This document shows positions 42,596-51,354 of a DNA stretch of 64,000 nt, piece after piece. The notes under the pieces were generated by a model, which was not told the DNA's origin, searched no databases, and saw nothing but the letters and a program-made list of their open reading frames with translations. Source of the stretch: Lacisediminihabitans sp046156175 (GTDB lineage: Bacteria > Actinomycetota > Actinomycetes > Actinomycetales > Microbacteriaceae); assembly GCF_046156175.1 (NCBI RefSeq), contig NZ_JAYLVL010000001.1, forward strand, positions 186,001 to 250,000, written 5' to 3'. Position numbers and translations under genes: made by a program. Each line of letters starts with the position of its first letter. The stretch's first letter is position 1.

Positions 42596-43937
42596 TGCGG
42601 GCTCCCGCCTGGTCGAACGCGCGGGCCGCCGCCGCGACCGCCTCTGCCTCGACCAGTTCGCCGTCGAGCACTGTGGCGTAGCCGCGGTGAACCGTGGTCA
42701 CGACCCGTCCGGGAAGGGTCGTCGAGAGGTAGGGCGAGTTGAGCCCCTTGCCCCGGAGCTGCGTGGTCTCGAAGACGCGGCTCACGCTCGGATCGTAAAG
42801 GGTGAAGGATGCCGGGGCGCCCACCGCGATTCCCCGCTCGTAACCCTCGAGCTGCCCGATCGCCGCCGGCGTGCGGGAGAACACCCTGGCGACATCGGCC
42901 CAGTCCAGCAGCCCGGTATCGACGACGGAGGCCTGCACCACACTGAGGGCGGACTCGAGTCCCACCATCCCGAAGGCGGCTGCCTCCCACTCGCAGTCCT
43001 TCGCCTCGACCGGGTGCGGCGCGTGGTCGGTCGCGACGATGTCGATGGTGCCGTCGGCGAGCCCCTCGCGCACGGCGCGCACATCCTCGTCCCGGCGCAG
43101 CGGGGGGTTCACCTTGTAGCGCGAGTCGTAGCTCGCCACCAGTTGCTCGGTGAGCAGCAGGTGATGCGGTGTGACCTCGGCTGTCACGTCGATGCCCCGC
43201 GCCTTCGCCCAGCGCACGACCTCGACCGATCCCGCGGTGGACAGGTGGCACACGTGCAGACGAGCACCCACGTGCTGGGCGAGGAGCACATCGCGGGCGA
43301 TGATCGCCTCCTCGGCCACGGCCGGCCAGCCGGCCAGCCCCAGTTCGCCGGAGAGCGTGCCCTCGTTCATCTGGGCTCCCTCGGTGAGGCGGGGCTCCTG
43401 GGCGTGCTGGGCGATCACTCCCCCGAAGGTCTTCACGTATTCGAGCGCGCGCCGCATCAGCAGCGGGTCGGAGACGCACTTGCCATCGTCGGAGAACACC
43501 CGTACGCGGGCGCGGCTGTTCGCCATCGCCCCGATCTCGCTGAGCTGTTGGCCTTCGAGGCCGCGGGTGACGGCACCGATCGGGCGCACCGTCACGTAGC
43601 CGTGGCGGTCACCGAGGGACATCACCTGCTCGACGACACCGGCGGTATCGGCGACCGGTGAGGTGTTCGCCATCGCATGAACTGCCGTGAATCCGCCGAT
43701 CGCGGCAGCGCGCGAGCCGCTCAGCACGGTCTCGCTCTGCTCGAACCCGGGCTCGCGCAAGTGGGTGTGCAGGTCGACGAGGCCGGGGAGGGCGATCAGG
43801 CCGGCTCCGTCGATGAGGCGATCCGCCGAGGCGAAGATCGCCCGGCCGAGCTCGGCGATGTGCCCGTCGCGAACCAGGATGTCGGTGCTCGTGCCGTCTA
43901 CGAGAGTCGCCGCCCTCACCAGGATGGTCTCGGTCAT
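42588..43937 (-). CDS. pyrC: Dihydroorotase
   Basis: A 449-residue zinc amidohydrolase that closes carbamoyl aspartate to dihydroorotate. It is of the class I type: LPGLVDLHTHLREPGFEQSE carries the HxH metal motif, followed by the TAVHAMANTSP loop, ARLHVCHLST and the metal aspartate in DIVATDHAPH. ATG at 43937 overlaps pyrB by four bases. Class I dihydroorotases often form a complex with aspartate transcarbamoylase, consistent with the pyrB-pyrC overlap. Confidence 0.97.
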   Translation of the reverse strand: MTETILVRAATLVDGTSTDILVRDGHIAELGRAIFASADRLIDGAGLIALPGLVDLHTHLREPGFEQSETVLSGSRAAAIGGFTAVHAMANTSPVADTAGVVEQVMSLGDRHGYVTVRPIGAVTRGLEGQQLSEIGAMANSRARVRVFSDDGKCVSDPLLMRRALEYVKTFGGVIAQHAQEPRLTEGAQMNEGTLSGELGLAGWPAVAEEAIIARDVLLAQHVGARLHVCHLSTAGSVEVVRWAKARGIDVTAEVTPHHLLLTEQLVASYDSRYKVNPPLRRDEDVRAVREGLADGTIDIVATDHAPHPVEAKDCEWEAAAFGMVGLESALSVVQASVVDTGLLDWADVARVFSRTPAAIGQLEGYERGIAVGAPASFTLYDPSVSRVFETTQLRGKGLNSPYLSTTLPGRVVTTVHRGYATVLDGELVEAEAVAAAARAFDQAGARNG

Positions 43938-44884
43938 TGCTTTCCTCCCTCGCCGGACAGCGTGAGATAGAGCACGGCCATCCGGATCGACACCCCGTTG
44001 GCGACCTGTTCGAGCACGGTGGAGCGCGGCGAGTCGGCGGCGCCCGCCGAGATCTCCAGCCCTCGATTCATCGGTCCGGGATGCATCACCATCGTATCGG
44101 CGGCCAGCATGGCGAGCCGCGCGTCGTCGAGGCCCCAGATGCGCGAATACTCCCGCGCACTCGGGAAGTAGGCGGCGTTCATCCGCTCGCCCTGGATGCG
44201 CAGCATCATCACCACGTCGGGCCGCGATCGGAGAGCGAGGTCGAGGTCGTAGAGCACGGCGACCGGCCAGTTCTCGACCCCGATCGGCAGCAGGGTGGCT
44301 GGCGCGACGAAGGTGACGCTCGCCCCGAGGGCGGTCAGCAGCCAGGCATTCGAGCGCGCGACCCGCGAGTGGAGGATGTCGCCGACGATCGTCACGGTGA
44401 CCCCGTCGAGATCGCGCCCCCGCGATCCGGTGCCGTGGAGTCGGCGGCGGATCGTGAACGCGTCGAGCAGCGCCTGGGTCGGATGCTCGTGGGTGCCGTC
44501 GCCGGCGTTGATCACCGGGGCGTCGATCCAGCCGGAGTCCGCCAGCACCCGCGGGGCCCCGGAAGACCCGTGGCGGATGACGACGGCATCCGCTCCGATC
44601 GCGGCGAGAGTCTGCGCGGTGTCCTTGAGGCTCTCCCCCTTCGACACGCTCGATCCCTTTGCGCTGAAGTTGATCACGTCGGCGGAGAGTCGCTTGGCCG
44701 CCGCTTCGAACGAGATCCGCGTGCGCGTGGAGTCCTCGAAGAACAGGTTCACCACCGTCTTGCCGCGAAGGGCAGGCAGCTTGCGAACCTCACGGTCCGC
44801 GACCTCCGCCATGTCCTCTGCAACGTCGAGGATGGTGATCGCCTCCTCGCGGGACAGGTCGCGCGTGCTCAGCAGATGCCTCAT
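43934..44884 (-). CDS. pyrB: Aspartate carbamoyltransferase, catalytic subunit
   Basis: A 316-residue enzyme joining carbamoyl phosphate and aspartate. The carbamoyl-phosphate site FFEDSTRTRISFEAAAKRL, HPTQALLDAFTI and the aspartate-binding MMLRIQGERM with VMHPGPMNRG are intact. There is no pyrI regulatory subunit, as expected outside enterobacteria. ATG at 44884 overlaps the pyrR stop by four bases, so expression should follow PyrR control. Confidence 0.98.
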   Translation of the reverse strand: MRHLLSTRDLSREEAITILDVAEDMAEVADREVRKLPALRGKTVVNLFFEDSTRTRISFEAAAKRLSADVINFSAKGSSVSKGESLKDTAQTLAAIGADAVVIRHGSSGAPRVLADSGWIDAPVINAGDGTHEHPTQALLDAFTIRRRLHGTGSRGRDLDGVTVTIVGDILHSRVARSNAWLLTALGASVTFVAPATLLPIGVENWPVAVLYDLDLALRSRPDVVMMLRIQGERMNAAYFPSAREYSRIWGLDDARLAMLAADTMVMHPGPMNRGLEISAGAADSPRSTVLEQVANGVSIRMAVLYLTLSGEGGKQ

Positions 44885-45420
44885 GCGATGGCCTCTTCGA
44901 TGGAGACGAACTCGTCACCGTCGATCTCCTGCAGATGCACGTTGATGCGCTCATTCTGGGAGGACGGCAGGTTCTTGCCCACGAAATCGGGGCGGATCGG
45001 CAGCTCGCGATGACCGCGGTCGATGAGCGTGGCGAGCCTCACGATCGCCGGCCTGCCGATGCCGCCGAGGGCATCGAGTGCGGCACGGATCGTGCGACCG
45101 GAATAGAGCACATCGTCGATGAGAACCACCGTCGTCCCGTCGATCCCGCCGGCGGGCACCTGGGTGGGCGAGGGAACACGGGTGGGGTTTCGACCGAGAT
45201 CGTCGCGGAACATGGTGACATCGAGCGCCCCGGTCGGCACCGGCGTGCCGGAGATGTCGGCGAGCAGCTGGCCGATGCGGGTGGCGAGCACCACTCCACG
45301 CGTGGGGATGCCAAGGATGACGAGGTTGTCCGGTCCCCGGTTGGACTCGAGGATCTCGTGGGAGATCCGAGTCAACGCCCGGGTGATGTCAGCGTGCTGC
45401 AGCACTGTGCGTGCGGGCAA
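44881..45420 (-). CDS. pyrR: Pyrimidine operon regulator PyrR
   Basis: A 179-residue type I phosphoribosyltransferase-fold protein that binds UMP and then pyr leader RNA, and often keeps uracil phosphoribosyltransferase activity. The PRPP motif VVLIDDVLYSGRTIRAALDAL and the basic RNA-binding face with GIPTRGVVLATRIG are visible. TTG at 45420 is strongly supported by AAGGAGG six bases upstream. The gene heads the operon pyrR-pyrB-pyrC-PH-carA-carB-pyrF, and a PyrR-type RNA motif sits right beside its own ribosome-binding site. Confidence 0.97.
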   Translation of the reverse strand: MPARTVLQHADITRALTRISHEILESNRGPDNLVILGIPTRGVVLATRIGQLLADISGTPVPTGALDVTMFRDDLGRNPTRVPSPTQVPAGGIDGTTVVLIDDVLYSGRTIRAALDALGGIGRPAIVRLATLIDRGHRELPIRPDFVGKNLPSSQNERINVHLQEIDGDEFVSIEEAIA

Positions 45421-45425
45421 TCCGA

Positions 45426-45450
45426 CCTCCTTCCCCGCCTCTCTGGACGG
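45426..45450 (-). promoter_or_regulatory. PyrR-binding RNA motif beside the pyrR ribosome-binding site
   Basis: On the minus strand CCGTCCAGAGAGGCGG (45435-45450) holds the UCCAGAGAGG core of the known PyrR anti-antiterminator loop, closed by CCG/CGG. Two bases after it comes the Shine-Dalgarno AAGGAGG (45426-45432) of pyrR. PyrR bound there would cover the ribosome site. PyrR-dependent translational repression of this layout is known in Mycobacterium smegmatis. No terminator hairpin follows, so translation control is more likely than attenuation. Confidence 0.75.
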
Positions 45451-45475
45451 AATTTAAGGATGGCTATTGGTGACG

Positions 45476-45481
45476 ACTATA
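45476..45481 (-). promoter_or_regulatory. Candidate -10 box of the pyr operon
   Basis: TATAGT on the minus strand, about 56 bases before the pyrR start, fits TANNNT. A weak TTCGCC lies 18 bases further upstream. A start 6-8 bases after it would give a short leader just long enough to hold the PyrR site. Confidence 0.5.
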
Positions 45482-45552
45482 CCGCGCGCCGCGATCGTCG
45501 GCGAAACCGTGGAGTCGCACCAGGCGCGGGCACGGCGCGATTCAGGGGCGGT

Positions 45553-45966
45553 TCAGGCGCGGGTTTGGGCAATGCGACCCAGCAGGCCGTTCACAAAGCC
45601 GGCGGAGTCCTCGGTGCTGAGGGACTTCGCCGCCTCGACGGCCTCGGAGATCGCCACGCTGTCGGGGATCTCGTCGTTGAAGAGCAGCTCCCAGATGCCG
45701 ATGCGCACGATCGCGCGGTCGGTGACGGGCATCCGGTTGATGGTCCAGCCCTGCGCGTAGGTCTCGATGAGCTCGTCGATCTCGTCGCCGTGCTCGCCGA
45801 TCCCCTCGACGATGGTGCGGGCGTAGACCCAGGAGTTCCAGCGGTCGGGTTCGCTCTTCGCCCGGTCCGCCTCGAGAGCGATCGCCGCGTTCAGTGAGAT
45901 CTCGCGGAGGTCTGCGCCGTACAACAGGTCGATCGCGCGCTTTCGCGCCTTGGTTCGGGCTCCCAC
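45553..45966 (-). CDS. nusB: Transcription antitermination protein NusB
   Basis: A 137-residue all-helical protein that with NusE binds boxA RNA during rRNA transcription. ARTKARKRAIDLLYGADLR and the C-terminal DRAIVRIGIWELLFNDEIPD and SAGFVNGLLGRI are typical. GTG at 45966 shares one base with the efp stop. It is followed by a 132-base gap containing the pyr promoter and leader. Confidence 0.97.
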   Translation of the reverse strand: MGARTKARKRAIDLLYGADLREISLNAAIALEADRAKSEPDRWNSWVYARTIVEGIGEHGDEIDELIETYAQGWTINRMPVTDRAIVRIGIWELLFNDEIPDSVAISEAVEAAKSLSTEDSAGFVNGLLGRIAQTRA

Positions 45967-46526
45967 TAGTTGACGCGACCGAGGTAGCTGCCGTCGCGGG
46001 TGTCGACCTTGACCTTCGTGCCCTGCTCGAGGAACAGCGGAACCTGGATCTGGTATCCGGTCTCGACGGTCGCCGGCTTCGTGCCGCCGGTGGAACGGTC
46101 GCCCTGAAGGCCGGGCTCCGTGTAGGTGATCTCGAGAGTGACGGATGCCGGCAGCTCGACGTAGAGCGGGTCGCCGTTGTGCAGCGCGATGGTCACGTTC
46201 TGGTTCTCGAGCATGAAGTTGGCAGCATCCCCCACCTGCGGAGCGGTGAGGGTGATCTGGTCGTAGTTGCCGACATCCATGAAGACGTAGTTCTCGCCGT
46301 CGGCGTAGAGGTACTGGAACTCCGAGCGGTCGACCGTCTCGGTCTCGATCTTCGCTCCCGCGTTGAACGTTCGATCGACGACCTTGCCGCTCATGACGTT
46401 CTTCACCTTGGTGCGCACGAAGGCGCCGCCCTTGCCCGGCTTCACGTGCTGGAAGTCGATAACGGTCCAGAGCTGGCCGTCCATGTTGAGAACGACGCCG
46501 TTCCTGATGTCAGCGGTTGAGGCCAT
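45966..46526 (-). CDS. efp: Elongation factor P
   Basis: A 186-residue three-domain factor that rescues ribosomes stalled at polyproline. The loop HVKPGKGGAF has lysine at the tip, where modification occurs in some bacteria; no modification genes (epmA/B, earP, ymfI-type) are in the window. Start MASTADIRNGVVLNMDG is the usual one, ATG at 46526. The aroQ-efp-nusB order is conserved in actinobacteria. Confidence 0.98.
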   Translation of the reverse strand: MASTADIRNGVVLNMDGQLWTVIDFQHVKPGKGGAFVRTKVKNVMSGKVVDRTFNAGAKIETETVDRSEFQYLYADGENYVFMDVGNYDQITLTAPQVGDAANFMLENQNVTIALHNGDPLYVELPASVTLEITYTEPGLQGDRSTGGTKPATVETGYQIQVPLFLEQGTKVKVDTRDGSYLGRVN

Positions 46527-46603
46527 GACTGTAAATCCGTTCGATCTGGAGATGAGAATATTCAGCGCTCGCGCGCGGGGAAACCAGCTAGTGAGTCTAC
46601 CGT

Positions 46604-47044
46604 CTAGCCGAGTTTGCGGTTGATCGCGTCGAGAGCGAGCAGGTAGGAGTCGAATCCGAATCCGGCGATCACCCCCGTCGCGACCCCCGAGATCACGCTG
46701 GTGTGGCGGAATTCCTCACGGGCATGGGGGTTGGAGAGGTGTACCTCCACGAGGATCAGGCCGGCCTTGGTCACCAGTGCAGCGGCATCTCGCAGCGCGT
46801 AGGAATAGTGCGTGAAGGCGGCCGGATTGAGGATGACCGGGCTCGCCGTGTCCACGGCCTCGTACAGCCAGCCGATCAGTTCGGCCTCGTCGTTGGTCTG
46901 CCGCAGGTCGATCGCGTGGCCGGGAGGAGCCTCCCGATCGAGCGCGATTCGCAGGTCCTCGAGGGTTCCGCTGCCGTAGACATCCGGTTCGCGGCTACCG
47001 AGACGGCCGAGGTTCGGGCCGTTGAGAACGAGGATGCTGACCAT
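46604..47044 (-). CDS. aroQ: 3-dehydroquinate dehydratase, type II
   Basis: A 146-residue type II dehydroquinase removing water from 3-dehydroquinate in the shikimate pathway. ILVLNGPNLGRLGSREPDVYG carries the mobile-loop arginine and tyrosine; ILNPAAFTHYSYALRDA and VEVHLSNPHAREEFRH hold the catalytic histidine region. ATG at 47044 is preferred over a start seven codons upstream because it fits the family N-terminus. It is about 600 bases from aroB but in a separate transcript, because a plus-strand gene lies between them. Confidence 0.97.
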   Translation of the reverse strand: MVSILVLNGPNLGRLGSREPDVYGSGTLEDLRIALDREAPPGHAIDLRQTNDEAELIGWLYEAVDTASPVILNPAAFTHYSYALRDAAALVTKAGLILVEVHLSNPHAREEFRHTSVISGVATGVIAGFGFDSYLLALDAINRKLG

Positions 47045-47225
47045 GGCGTCGAGCCTAGCGGTCACGGTCTGGTGCCCGTGGCTGGCTCAGGTGTCGCGCG
47101 GGCGAAGCCAGTGAGGCTCCCACAGCGGAGATTCCCCCGTGGACGCGGCGGGTCGGGAGCATGCCGCGGCGTGTCCTCCCCGGCATCCGCCGGTGGACCG
47201 GCGCCCCGCAGGCCAGAATGAGGCC

Positions 47226-47534
47226 ATGGGATTTGAACCAGATGGATTCTCGACTTCTTTCGGAGTTCTCTCCGGGCTCGTCGTCGGGGTGGTGATCGTC
47301 GGTTTCGTGGTCATCATCGCCCTGACCATCCGCAATGCGGCTCGCGTGCGCAATTCGGGGCACGATCCGCTGAGCCTGCAGACCGACCTGGCCGTGAAGC
47401 TGCTCGACAGTGAGGCGCTCACACCGGCGAAATCGCTCGAGAGTCGCCTGCTCGAACTGGATGCGCTGCTCACGAAAGGCGCGATCACCTCGGACGAGCA
47501 CGCCGCGGCCCGCGCACGGTTGCTCGGCGGCTGA
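47226..47534 (+). CDS. Small membrane protein with SHOCT domain
   Basis: A 102-residue protein. One hydrophobic segment (about 14-38, LVVGVVIVGFVVIIALTI) is followed by a polar linker and a C-terminal SHOCT motif, SRLLELDALLTKGAITSDEHAAARARLLG. SHOCT is a short helical module thought to aid oligomerisation or contacts. ATG at 47226 has GAGG just upstream. It is alone on the plus strand between aroQ and aroB; no function is proposed. Confidence 0.8.
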   Translation: MGFEPDGFSTSFGVLSGLVVGVVIVGFVVIIALTIRNAARVRNSGHDPLSLQTDLAVKLLDSEALTPAKSLESRLLELDALLTKGAITSDEHAAARARLLGG

Positions 47535-47649
47535 GCGTTCGACCCCGTTCCGGGTCATCGCGCCCACTCCGGGCGGGCGTGCCGGCCCAGAGTGTCCGAA
47601 CTCGCCCGTTTTGCGGGTGACCACGCAGCCGGGCTGCACCCGAGCCGAG

Positions 47650-48726
47650 CTACGAGCCGATCTCCTGGTAGGCCGCGAAGAGCAGGCTCTCGTCGGGACC
47701 GGTGAGTACCGTCGGCTTGGCGACGTCATCGAGCACGATGAACCGCAACAGCGAGCCACGAGCCTTCTTGTCGCGTTTCATCACGGAGAGCAGCGTCTGC
47801 CAGCGTCCCGCGGAGTACGAGATCGGCAGCTGGAGGGACGTGAGGATGCTGCGGTGCCGGTCGACGACGGCATCCGGCAGTCGTCCGGTGAGCCGGGCCA
47901 GCTCAGCGGCGTAGACCATGCCGATGGCGACCGCCGCACCGTGCCGCCACTGGAACCGCTCCGCGTACTCGACGGCATGCCCGAGGGTGTGGCCGTAGTT
48001 GAGGATCTCGCGCAGTCCGTTCTCTTTGAAGTCCTGCCCCACCACTCGCGCCTTGAGTCCGATCGACAGCTCCACCATGCGACGGAACTCATCGGAGGCG
48101 GAGTTCGTGGCGACATCCACGTCTCGTTCGATGATGTCGAGAATCTCCGGCTCACCGATGAAGCCGCATTTGACCACCTCGCCGAACCCGGCGAGGATCT
48201 CCATCTGGCTGAGTCCCTGGAGGGTGTCGAGGTCGACGACGACTCCGGCCGGGGCGTGGAACGCCCCCACGAGGTTCTTCCCCTCGTTGGTGTTGATCCC
48301 GGTCTTGCCGCCGATGGAGGCATCCACCATCCCGAGCAGTGTCGTCGGCACATTGATCAGGCGGATGCCGCGCAGCCAGGTGGCCGCCACGAAACCCGCG
48401 AGGTCGGTGACCGCTCCCCCGCCGAAACCGATCACGACGTCGGTGCGGGTGAAGTCGGACTGGCCCATCACCTGCCAGCAGAATGCGGCGACCTCCACGC
48501 GCTTTCCGGTCTCGGCATCCGGAATCTCGGCGAGGAGCACCTCGAAGTCCGCGCTCAGCGTCTCCCGCAGGCGCTCGGCCCGCGCGCCGAGGGTGGCCGG
48601 ATGCACGATCAGCACCTTCCGCGCGTCCGGACCGATCAGGGCCGGGAGGGAGGAGAGGATGTCGCGACCGACGGTGACCTCATAGGAGTCGACCCCGGGG
48701 ACGGTGATGGTGGTGGTGGAGCTCAT
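47650..48726 (-). CDS. aroB: 3-dehydroquinate synthase
   Basis: A 358-residue NAD- and zinc-dependent enzyme that makes dehydroquinate from DAHP. GFGGGAVTDLAGFVAATWLRG, the glycine-rich NAD site, and VPTTLLGMVDASIGGKTGIN are diagnostic; metal histidines lie in LNYGHTLGHAVE. ATG at 48726 overlaps the aroK stop by four bases. It ends the aroE-aroC-aroK-aroB series. Confidence 0.98.
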   Translation of the reverse strand: MSSTTTITVPGVDSYEVTVGRDILSSLPALIGPDARKVLIVHPATLGARAERLRETLSADFEVLLAEIPDAETGKRVEVAAFCWQVMGQSDFTRTDVVIGFGGGAVTDLAGFVAATWLRGIRLINVPTTLLGMVDASIGGKTGINTNEGKNLVGAFHAPAGVVVDLDTLQGLSQMEILAGFGEVVKCGFIGEPEILDIIERDVDVATNSASDEFRRMVELSIGLKARVVGQDFKENGLREILNYGHTLGHAVEYAERFQWRHGAAVAIGMVYAAELARLTGRLPDAVVDRHRSILTSLQLPISYSAGRWQTLLSVMKRDKKARGSLLRFIVLDDVAKPTVLTGPDESLLFAAYQEIGS

Positions 48727-49271
48727 GGTGCCTTCTCTTCTGCGACGTCGGTGGGGGTCTCCTCAGAGATCCAGGTGGCGATCTCGGCCGCGATGTGGTC
48801 GATCGGGCGCTCCGAGGTGTCCCAGGTGCGGGTGGCGAGGCGTTCGTAGATCTCGCGCCGGGAAGCGACGAGCTCAGACCAGGTGTCGATTCCGCTGATC
48901 AGCGGACGACCGGTGCCGAGGATGCGCGCCGCGACCGCATCGGGACTCACCGTGATGAGCGCGACGCGGTGGGCGAGCAGATCGCGCTGGGTCACCGGGT
49001 CGATGATCGCCCCACCGCCGAGCGCGACCACCGCGCGTTCCCCCAAGGCCTTCGTCACCTCTGCGCGCTCGAGGGCCCGGTAGTGCTTCTCGCCGTGTTC
49101 GCTGAAAATCTGGGCGATCGGGCCGTTACCCGCCACGATGCGACGGTCGGTGTCGACGAAGGGCGCCCCGAGGATGCGCGCGATCCGCTTGCCGAGCCGC
49201 GTCTTACCCGCGGCCGGCGGCCCGATCAAGACGAGATAGGGTCGGCCCGGTTCGGGAGTCCGGTTGATCAC
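48723..49271 (-). CDS. aroK: Shikimate kinase
   Basis: A 182-residue kinase phosphorylating shikimate with ATP. The P-loop is LIGPPAAGKTRLGKRIA, the substrate-binding DTDRRI and FRALE-type EKHYRALE follow, and VVALGGGAIID with the lid GTGRPLISG completes the site. GTG at 49271 overlaps the aroC stop (GTGA). The acidic C-terminal tail after residue 170 is poorly conserved. Confidence 0.97.
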   Translation of the reverse strand: MINRTPEPGRPYLVLIGPPAAGKTRLGKRIARILGAPFVDTDRRIVAGNGPIAQIFSEHGEKHYRALERAEVTKALGERAVVALGGGAIIDPVTQRDLLAHRVALITVSPDAVAARILGTGRPLISGIDTWSELVASRREIYERLATRTWDTSERPIDHIAAEIATWISEETPTDVAEEKAP

Positions 49272-50482
49272 GAGCCGAGGAGGAGGTTCGACTCCGGAGT
49301 CGTCGAGAGATTGGCCGGGATCGCCGCCAGGTAGCCGTCCCTGTTGCGTTTCGTCTCGGCCACGGAGTCGCCGCCGAACTTCTCGAGCACAGCGTTGGCG
49401 AGCACCAGCGCGACCATCGCCTCGGCGACGACGCCGGCGGCCGGAACCGCGCAGACGTCCGAACGCTGGTGATGTGCCTCCCCGGCGGCCGAGGTGGCGA
49501 CGTCGACGGTTCGAAGAGCGTGCGGCACCGTCGAGATCGGCTTCATGGCCGCTCGAACCCGCAACACCGTTCCCGTGCTCATGCCCCCTTCGGTGCCGCC
49601 GGCGCGGTCAGTGGAGCGACTGATGCCGTCCGCGGTCTGGAAGAGCTCGTCATGCGCCTCTGAGCCGCGTCGCGCGGCCGTGAGGAAGCCGTCGCCCAGT
49701 TCGACGCCCTTGATCGCCTGGATGCCCATGAGAGCGGCCGCGAGCTGGGAGTCGAGTCGTCGGTCCCAGTGCGTGTAGGAACCAAGGCCCGGCGGCAGGC
49801 CGTAGGCCAGTACCTCGACAACGCCGCCGAGAGTGTCGCCGTCTTCGTGCGCGGCGTCGACCTCAGCCACCATCCGCACGGAGGTCTCCGGGTCGAAGCA
49901 GCGCAGCGGATCCGCGTCGAGAGCCGCGACATCGGCGAATCCGGGAAGGGCGGAGCCTTCCGGAACGCGCGTCGCGCCGATCGAGAGGGTGTGGGAGACG
50001 AGTCGGATCCCGAGCTCGCCCAGGAAGGACCTGGCCACCGCACCGAGCGCGACCCGTGCCGCGGTCTCGCGTGCACTCGCCCGTTCGAGCACGTTCCGCG
50101 ACTCGTCGAAACCGTACTTCTGCATGCCGACCAGGTCGGCGTGTCCGGGCCTCGGACGGGTGAGCGGCGCCCCGCGGCCCTTCGGCAGCGAATCGAGGTC
50201 CACCGGCTCTGCGCTCATCACATCGACCCAGCGCGGCCATTCCGTGTTGCCGATCCGCAGAGCGACGGGGCTGCCCATCGAGAGTCCGAAGCGGATGCCG
50301 CCACTGATCGTGAGCGCATCCTGTTCGAACTTCTGTCGGGCGCCTCGGCCATAGCCGAGCGTGCGACGGTGCAGATCCTCCTGGATCGCCGCCATCGAGA
50401 CCGGCACTCCCGCCGGCAGGCCCTCGAGGATCGCGATCAATTCGGGACCGTGCGATTCCCCTGCGGTCAACCATCGAAGCAT
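49268..50482 (-). CDS. aroC: Chorismate synthase
   Basis: A 404-residue FMN-dependent enzyme, last step to chorismate. Start MLRWLTAGESHGPELIAILEG, the signature RTLGYGRGARQKFEQD region, GMQKYGFDESRNVLERASARE and CAVPAAGVVAEAMVA are intact. ATG at 50482 has GAGGA upstream; longer frames have no such support. No separate flavin reductase is nearby. Confidence 0.98.
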   Translation of the reverse strand: MLRWLTAGESHGPELIAILEGLPAGVPVSMAAIQEDLHRRTLGYGRGARQKFEQDALTISGGIRFGLSMGSPVALRIGNTEWPRWVDVMSAEPVDLDSLPKGRGAPLTRPRPGHADLVGMQKYGFDESRNVLERASARETAARVALGAVARSFLGELGIRLVSHTLSIGATRVPEGSALPGFADVAALDADPLRCFDPETSVRMVAEVDAAHEDGDTLGGVVEVLAYGLPPGLGSYTHWDRRLDSQLAAALMGIQAIKGVELGDGFLTAARRGSEAHDELFQTADGISRSTDRAGGTEGGMSTGTVLRVRAAMKPISTVPHALRTVDVATSAAGEAHHQRSDVCAVPAAGVVAEAMVALVLANAVLEKFGGDSVAETKRNRDGYLAAIPANLSTTPESNLLLGS

Positions 50483-50517
50483 AGGAGAATCCTCCCACAG
50501 GCGCGGCCGAGTCCCGG

Positions 50518-51354
50518 TCAGACGCCGACTGCCTCGCGCATCGCCGCAAGCACCGCTGCCTCTCGGGGCAGGATGTGGTCGGGCCGCCCGCCGACGAAGA
50601 TGCGCACCTGAAGCAGTGCCTGGTTGATGAGCATCTCGATCCCGGGGATCACCCGTCCGCCCGCCTCGAGCCAGCTCGCGGCGAGAGCCGAGGGCCACGG
50701 GTCGTAAGCCACGTCGAAGAGCACCGAGGATGCCCGAACGGTGCTGTCGAAGCGATAGTCGTGATGCGCGCCGCCGGGCAGTGTGCTGATCACGGCATCC
50801 GGCAGTATGCCGTCATCGACGCCGTCGGGACGGGCGGCGTGCACATCGATACCGAGCTCCTCACCGAGGTCGAACAGCGCGATGAGCTTCGGTGCCGAGC
50901 GGGCGGAGACGACGACCCGTCGCGCGCCGAGCTGGGCCACGGCGACGAGGGCGGATGCCGCGGTCGCGCCGGCCCCGAGTATCCGCACGCTGGTGAGGCG
51001 CTCAACGCCGGCATCCCGAAAGGCCTCGAGGATGCCGAAGACGTCCGTGTTGAATCCGTGGAGGGAATGACCGTGCACAACCTCGCGGAACAGCACGGTG
51101 TTCGCTCCCCCGGTGAGTTCGGCGAAACTGTCGGCATCGGTAAGCAGGGGCATCACGTCGCGTTTGAGTGGCATGGTCAGGGACAGCCCGCGCCAGTCGG
51201 CCCCGCAGGCTCCGATGAAGGCGGAGAGCCCGGCGGATGTCACCTCGATGGCCTCATACTCCCAGTCGAGCCCGAGCACCGCATAGGCGGCCCGATGCAG
51301 GGCCGGCGACCGGGAATGCGAGATCGGGGATCCCAGCACAGCGAGTCTCGTCAA
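50518..51354 (-). CDS. aroE: Shikimate dehydrogenase
   Basis: A 278-residue NADPH-dependent enzyme. Shikimate-binding GSPISHSRSPALHRAAY, catalytic lysine in LTMPLKRDVMPLL, GANTVLF and GFNTDVFGI are visible, then the Rossmann loop ILGAGATAASAL and VISTLPGGAHHD. TTG at 51354 overlaps the mltG stop (TTGA) and has GGGGGC upstream; it gives the usual N-terminus. The nucleotide-binding loop ends with ARS rather than NRT, so cofactor preference is worth testing. Confidence 0.95.
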   Translation of the reverse strand: MTRLAVLGSPISHSRSPALHRAAYAVLGLDWEYEAIEVTSAGLSAFIGACGADWRGLSLTMPLKRDVMPLLTDADSFAELTGGANTVLFREVVHGHSLHGFNTDVFGILEAFRDAGVERLTSVRILGAGATAASALVAVAQLGARRVVVSARSAPKLIALFDLGEELGIDVHAARPDGVDDGILPDAVISTLPGGAHHDYRFDSTVRASSVLFDVAYDPWPSALAASWLEAGGRVIPGIEMLINQALLQVRIFVGGRPDHILPREAAVLAAMREAVGV

